Origin: Przewalskia tangutica | Lineage: Eukaryota; Streptophyta; Magnoliopsida; Solanales; Solanaceae | Reading direction: 5' to 3' | Assembly (NCBI GenBank): GCA_029844215.1 | Contig: CM056733.1 | Coordinates: 12,521,501-12,585,500 of the forward strand | DNA: 64,000 bases | Shown: positions 59,367 through 64,000 of the stretch, piece by piece | Position numbering within the stretch: position 1 is the first letter of the stretch | Layout: every line of letters begins with the position of its first letter | Notes under the pieces: generated by a model | What the model was told of the DNA's origin: nothing | Database searches by the model: none | The model's input: only the letters and a program-made list of their open reading frames with translations | Made by a program: the position numbers and the translations under genes

Positions 59367-60654
59367 ATGCCTCCACGCAAGGCAACCGCGCCCGAGAGCG
59401 GCAAGGCGAGGAGTCGCTAGTGGGACGCGGAGGTCACGAGGCACGTGCCCGCCTTACGAATATGATGTTTAGGGCGGCGAGTTCCACGACGCCGCCAAAT
59501 TTCAGCAGAGTTCGAGGCGTGAGCGCATCGAGACCGCAGACGAGCCTCCATCCCACGATCGAGTATAGGGATTACGGGGAACAAATCCGGTTATTGACCA
59601 AAGATAGTAGTGGCAGCGACAGAGCGGCACCAACCCTAGAGCCGACAGTTTACAAATTCGGGATTTCCTAGGTTGTCATCCACCCGAGTTCTATGGTTCG
59701 AGATTCGAGGAGGATCCGCAGGAGTTTGTTCGCGATTCTGATGGACCATGCAGGTGCTTAGGGCCTCGGAGACTGAGTCTATTATACTAGCTTCTTACCG
59801 GTTACGCGATATTGCGTTGAACTGGTTTGAGTCATGGGTGTTCACAGAGGCTTTCCTGGATCACTTCTTACCTCCTGAGATGAGGAGAGCCCGCGTAGAT
59901 AGATTCTTGACCTTGAGGCAGGACGGGAGAACTATCAGAGAGTACAGCCTGGAGTTTGACTCTTTGGCGGTATGCGACACCATCAGAAATTGTACGGCGC
60001 ATGTGGTTCATCGGTATGTGATGGGATTAGACCGTCATATGATTATCTGCGCTTGGGGTGACTCTTAGCCGAGGATGGATATTGCCGGAGATGCAGCGCA
60101 CGCGAGGGATTGAGGAGAGAGAGCAGGATCAACTAGATTTAGGCCAGCCCCAAGAGGCCGTGACAGCAGGTCTCAGAGCGCTGAGGCGGCATTTCGCAGC
60201 AGACTAGGTCCACATTTCAGCCAGCACAGAGTTCTCCTTCTCGATTTCCGCGGGAGGTCCGATCACCGGTTATTCAGAGCGAGCCGTGCTCCAGGACTTC
60301 GGGGTTTCAGGAAGGCAGAGACCGTCACCAATCGAGACCACCCACATCTCGGTGCGTTCGATGTGGTAGGTCTCATCCGGGCGAGTGCCGTAGGGGTTCG
60401 GGAGCTTGTTACTCTTGTGGCCAGCAGGGCCATCTGAAGAGGGATTGTCCGTCTTTAGGCGGCGGGAGTGTTATGGTCCAAGCGAAGTCGGGCGGTCGGA
60501 TCTTCATCTTGGTGGTCGCGCCCGAGGCGGGGTGTTCACGGCCAGAGCCGCGCAGCAGGTCGTGGTAGGGTCTCGGCCGGTCCTCGAACCGCATATATGC
60601 TATGTCCACCGTCGTGACCGTGAGGCGTCACCGATGTCGCCACAGTACATTATT
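59367..60654 (+). pseudogene. gag: G6 gag, frameshifted
   Basis: The start M-P-P-R-K-A-T-A is at 59367. Compared with G2 (23844 onward) the N-terminal 100 codons shift frame repeatedly at CAG words. Recognisable blocks are I-E-Y-R-D-Y-G-E-Q-I-R-L-L-T (59560), the H-P-P-E-F-Y-G region (59680), A-S-E-T-E-S-I-I-L-A-S-Y-R-L-R-D-I-A-L-N-W-F-E-S-W (59763), L-P-P-E-M-R-R-A-R (59867) and V-M-G-L-D-R (60014). About 24 codons present in G2 after E-S-W are missing. The zinc-knuckle region (60360-60450) is degraded, with G-H-L-K-R-D-C only traceable across frames. Confidence 0.82.
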
Positions 60655-61813
60655 GGTTTCTTCAGTGATGTATATGCTTTGATAGATCCGTGTTCTACCT
60701 TGTCCTATATATCTCCTCATATTGCCAGAATAGGGATAGAGCCCGAGTCCATAAAACCTTTTGAGGTGGCTACGCCAGTAGGTAATTCGGTGGTAGCTGA
60801 GCGGGTATATAAGGATTGCCCAGTGACTATAGACAGTCGTCAGACTCTAGCCGACTTGATAGAGTTGGATATGACAGACTTTGATGTGATTATGGGTAGG
60901 GATTGGCTAGCGTCTTGTTATGCCAATGTGGACGGTAGAGAGAGATTGGTACGGTTCCAGTTTCCGACGAGCCGGCATCGAGTGGAAGGAATATCGCGCC
61001 GAGGGGTAAGTTTATTTCTTACCTCAAGGCTAGGAAGATGGTGCGGAAAGGGTATATGTACCACATGGTTCGAGTATTCGAAATCGAGGTGAGATACCGA
61101 CCTTGATCGATTCGGTCGTTAGAGAGTTTCGGATGTATTCCCGCACGAAGCTTCCGTATCCTCCTGAGAGGGGGGTTGAGTTTTGCATTGATTTAGCACC
61201 AGACACTCGACCGATATCTATTCCGCCATACAGGATGGCACCTGCCGAGTTGAAGGAATTGAAAGACCAGCTGAAGGATTTGCTGGAGAAAGGCTTTATC
61301 AGGCCAAGTGTTTCTCCCTGGGGAGCGCCAGTGTTATTTGTAAAGAAGAAGGATGGGACGCTGCGTATGTGTATTGATTACGTGCAAATAACAAGGTAAC
61401 TATCAAGAACAGATATACCCTCCCCAGGATTGACGATTTGTTTGACCAGTTGTAGGGTGCAAGGTGTTTTTCCAAGATAGACCTGCGGTCTGGCTATCAT
61501 CAGGTGCGAGTCAGAGAGACAGATATCCCAAAGACTGCATTCAGGACCCGGTATGGGCACTATGAGTTCAGAGTGATATCTTTCGGGTTGACCAACGCCC
61601 CATCAGTATTCATGGATTTGATGAACAGGGTGTTCAAGTCATTCTTGGATATGTTCGTTATAGTTTTTATTGATGATATCTTGGTTTATTCGCGCACAGA
61701 GCAGGAGCATACAGACCATTTGAGGACGGTATTGGGAGTCCTCCGAGACCGGCAGTTGTATGCCAAGTTCTCGAAATATGAGTTCTGGTTAGCGTCAGTG
61801 GCTTTCTTATGAC
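60655..61813 (+). pseudogene. pol: G6 protease and reverse transcriptase
   Basis: The protease active-site motif reads D-P-C-S-T (aspartate at 60685) instead of D-P-G-S-T, and G-R-D-W replaces G-M-D-W near 60897, so the protease is probably inactive. RT runs from I-P-P-Y-R-M-A-P (about 61216) with S-P-W-G-A-P and the catalytic F-I-D-D at 61666-61677. A frameshift near 61380 (the D-Y-R-Q-L-N-K codons are scrambled) and a TAG at 61453-61455 (CAG in G2) interrupt it. The stop at 61811 replaces a glycine codon in F-L-G-H. Confidence 0.87.
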
Positions 61814-62871
61814 ATGTTATCGGGGCCGATGGTATTCGGGTTGATACAGCGAAGATTGAGGCAGTCAAGACTTGGCCCAGACCCACTACACCGACGGAGG
61901 TGCGCAACTTTTTGGGCCTTGCAGGTTATTATCGGAGGTTTGTGGAGAAGTTTGCTTCCATTTCAGCACCTTTGACTAAGTGACTCGTAGCGGCTATGTT
62001 CCGGTGGGCGGATGCTTGTGAGGAGAATTTCCGATTCGAAGGAGAAATTGGCGACCGCCCAGCTTCTTACTCTTCCGCAGGGTTTAGACGGATATGTGGT
62101 TTATTGTGATGCGTCGTGTGTCGGGCTTGGAGTGCGTCTTTGATGCAAGACGGCAAGGTTATAGCTTACGCATCTCGACAGCTTAGGAAGCATGAGAAGA
62201 ACTATCTCACACATGACTTGGAGTTGGCAGCAGTGATTCATGCCTTGAAAATCTGGAGACATTATTTGTATGGAGTGCATGTGGATATTTACACAGACCA
62301 CAAGAGTCTCCAGTATATCTTCAGCCAGAGGGAGCTGAACTTGCGACAGAGACGGTGGTTGGAGCTGCTTAAGGATTACGATGTTGATATTCTATACCAC
62401 CCAGGGAAGGCCAATGTAGTTGCAGATGCCCTTAGTCGCAGATCGATGGGTAGTCTGTCTGATGTACAACCAAAGAAGAGGGATATGGTCCAAGAGTTAC
62501 ATCAGCTAGCGAGCCTTGGGGTTCGTTTGGTTGATTCTGATAGTGATGGAGTTCGGATTCGAGAGGTCGTCGAGTCTTCCATCGTCGAGGAGGTGAAGAG
62601 GCGACAGTATGAGGATCCGATTATGGTACGATATCGTGATGCAGCTCTTCAGGAGGAGAAGAGTCTATTTGAGGTAGCACCTGACGGGGTGCTAAGATTT
62701 GAGGGCCGGTTGTGTGTTCCCGATGTGACAGGACTTCGTCAGCAGATTTTGGGAGAGACACACAGTGCTCGTTATTCTATTCACCTGGGGTCAACTAAGA
62801 TGTACCATGACCTCAGGGGTATGTATTGGTGGGATGGCCTGAAGAGGTACGTGGCCGGTTTTGTTGCATAG
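61814..62871 (+). pseudogene. pol: G6 RNase H and integrase zinc-finger start
   Basis: After the RT connection (Y-Y-R-R-F near 61930) a disturbed stretch at 61978-62115 leads into an open frame to 62871. RNase H is recognisable by Y-C-D-A-S (about 62103), D-L-E-L-A-A (62215), T-D-H-K-S-L (62296) and G-K-A-N-V-V-A-D-A-L-S-R (62407). The integrase finger has S-I-H-L-G (canonical S-I-H-P-G). The frame ends at TAG 62869-62871 where G1 has CAG (V-A-Q-C-P-N-C). Confidence 0.88.
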
Positions 62872-64000
62872 TGTCCTAATTGTCAGCAGGTTAAAGTTAA
62901 GCATCAGAAGCCCGATGGGCTATTACAGGCTATTGATATTTCAATGTGGAAGTGGGAGGTGATCAATATGGACTTTATTACAGGGTTACCTACCACTCAT
63001 AGGAAGCATGATTCCATTTGGGTTATTGTCGACAGGCTGACGAAATCAGCCCATTTTCTTCCAGTCAGGACGACTTTTTCGGCCGAGGATTACGCTAGAC
63101 TGTATATCAGGGAGATCGTGAGACTGCACGGAGTTCCTATATCGATTATTTCTGACCGAGGAGCCCAGTTCACGACTAACTTCTGGAGGTCTTTCCAGAA
63201 GGGACTAGGGACACAGGTGAGTCTCAGTACGACGTTTCATCCTCAGACCGACGGACAGGCCGAACGCACTATCCAGACACTTGAGGATATGCTGCGGGCT
63301 TGTGTTATTGATTTCAGGGGTAGCTGGGAGGATCATTTGCCTCTTGTGGAGTTTGCTTATAACAACAGCTACCATTCTAGTATCCAGATGGCGCCTTATG
63401 AGGCCTTATACGGGAGGAAGTGCAGGTCACCGATAGGTTGGTTTGAAGTGGGAGAAGTGCAGTTAGTCGGGCCAGACTTGGTTCAGCAGGCAGTGGATAA
63501 GGTGAAGCTTATCCAGGAGCGGTTATTGTCACCGAGTCGATGTAAGTCGTATGCAGATCATCGGTGTCGACACTTGGAGTTTGAGGTAGATGATTGGGTC
63601 TTCCTGAAGGTATCACCCATGAAGGGCGTGATGAGATTTGGAAAGAAAGGGAAACTTAGCCCAAGGTACATTGGGCCTTATCAGATTGTCCGTAGGGTAG
63701 GCAAGGTTGCCTATGAGTTGGATCTGCCGTCCGATCTGGAGGCAGTGCATCCAGTTTTCCATGTGTATATGTTGCGGAAATGTGTTGGAGATCCATCTAG
63801 AGTGCACCCGATTCATGACGTCCAGGTGACAGAGGAGTTATCGTATGAGGAAAGTCCCATAGCGATACTCGATCGACAGGTTAGGCGACTTCGGACGAAG
63901 GACGTGGCTTCCGTCAAGGTCTTATGGCGGAACGAGAATAGGGAGGAAATGACGTGGGAAACAGAGGATGACATGATGAAGAAGTATCCTCACCTATTCC
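62872..64000 (+). CDS. pol: G6 integrase core and chromodomain, open to the window end
   Basis: This reading frame is open for 376 codons and runs off the window. It starts with C-P-N-C of the zinc finger. The catalytic triad is intact: D at 62971 (M-D-F), D at 63154 (S-D-R-G-A-Q) and E at 63262 (A-E-R-T), with 35 residues between the second D and E. It continues with the S-P-M-K-G-V-M-R-F-G motif, G-P-Y-Q-I-V, F-H-V-Y-M-L-R-K and a chromodomain-like end (Y-E-E-S-P, V-K-V-L-W-R, M-T-W-E, Y-P-H-L-F). Because upstream parts are frameshifted, it would not be translated as a normal polyprotein unless those breaks are sequence errors. Confidence 0.9.

Larger units (their letters stand above)
47292..64000 (+). 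mobile_element. G6: Tekay-like chromovirus, split by G5, 3' end off-window
   Basis: It starts TGTTATACCCCATAG at 47292 in the G2 integrase, after CAGGG (47287-47291). The 5' LTR is split by G5, then come primer site, gag, protease, RT, RNase H, integrase and chromodomain up to the window end. Its polypurine tract, 3' LTR and second CAGGG are expected right of 64000. It has more coding integrity in integrase than G1. Confidence 0.9.

Overview
This window looks like plant nuclear heterochromatin. It is almost entirely LTR retrotransposons nested inside one another, and I see no intact host gene, rRNA or tRNA. The polyproteins are typical of Ty3/gypsy chromoviruses, most like the Tekay/Del lineage (protease D-P-G-S-T, RT F-I-D-D, DD35E integrase, C-terminal chromodomain), and of Ty1/copia (Ale-like). 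LTRs of 2.7-4.0 kb, methionine-tRNA primer sites and many CHG-type defects suit a eudicot with a large genome, plausibly an asterid such as a solanaceous plant; that placement is inference.

Left nest (1-15250). Copia fragment C1 (+) is interrupted by chromovirus G1 (+, right end 11681), whose 5' LTR and gag start lie left of the window. G1 carries the end of a long LTR (L0, 1-1418) in its gag and a complete solo LTR (S1, 6011-9238, minus, target duplication GTTAA) in its own 3' LTR. The G1 pol is full length but has at least eight stops, mostly C-to-T or G-to-A changes.

Middle (15250-19628). This is low-complexity, AT-rich DNA. It holds an unidentified minus-strand open frame and the remains of a probable Tat/Athila-type gypsy element with its LTR.

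Right nest (19628-64000). Copia fragment C2 (minus) is cut by chromovirus G2 (+, from 20713). G2 gag is split by G3 (24507-44376, minus, duplication AGTTT). G3 gag is split by G4 (28787-38275, minus, duplication ATGCT), and the G3 5' LTR holds solo LTR S2 (39809-42227). G2 integrase is split by chromovirus G6 (+, from 47292), whose 5' LTR is split inside a 53-bp tandem array by G5 (49163-58269, minus, duplication AGGGG). G6 runs off the right edge with an open integrase-chromodomain frame.

G2 and G6 are the potentially autonomous type with gag and pol, although their frames are broken. G3, G4 and G5 are non-autonomous: long LTRs around a short interior with gag or gag remnants, a shared non-coding module and little or no pol. 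They keep the same LTR ends, primer site and polypurine context as the autonomous copies, so they could have been mobilised in trans. Matched copies often differ at CAG/CTG trinucleotides (CAG read as CG or CGG, ACTGG as ATCG). I suspect this is partly a sequencing artefact in CHG-methylated repeats, so frameshifts in G2-G6 should be treated with caution. I did not find a new non-transposon system.
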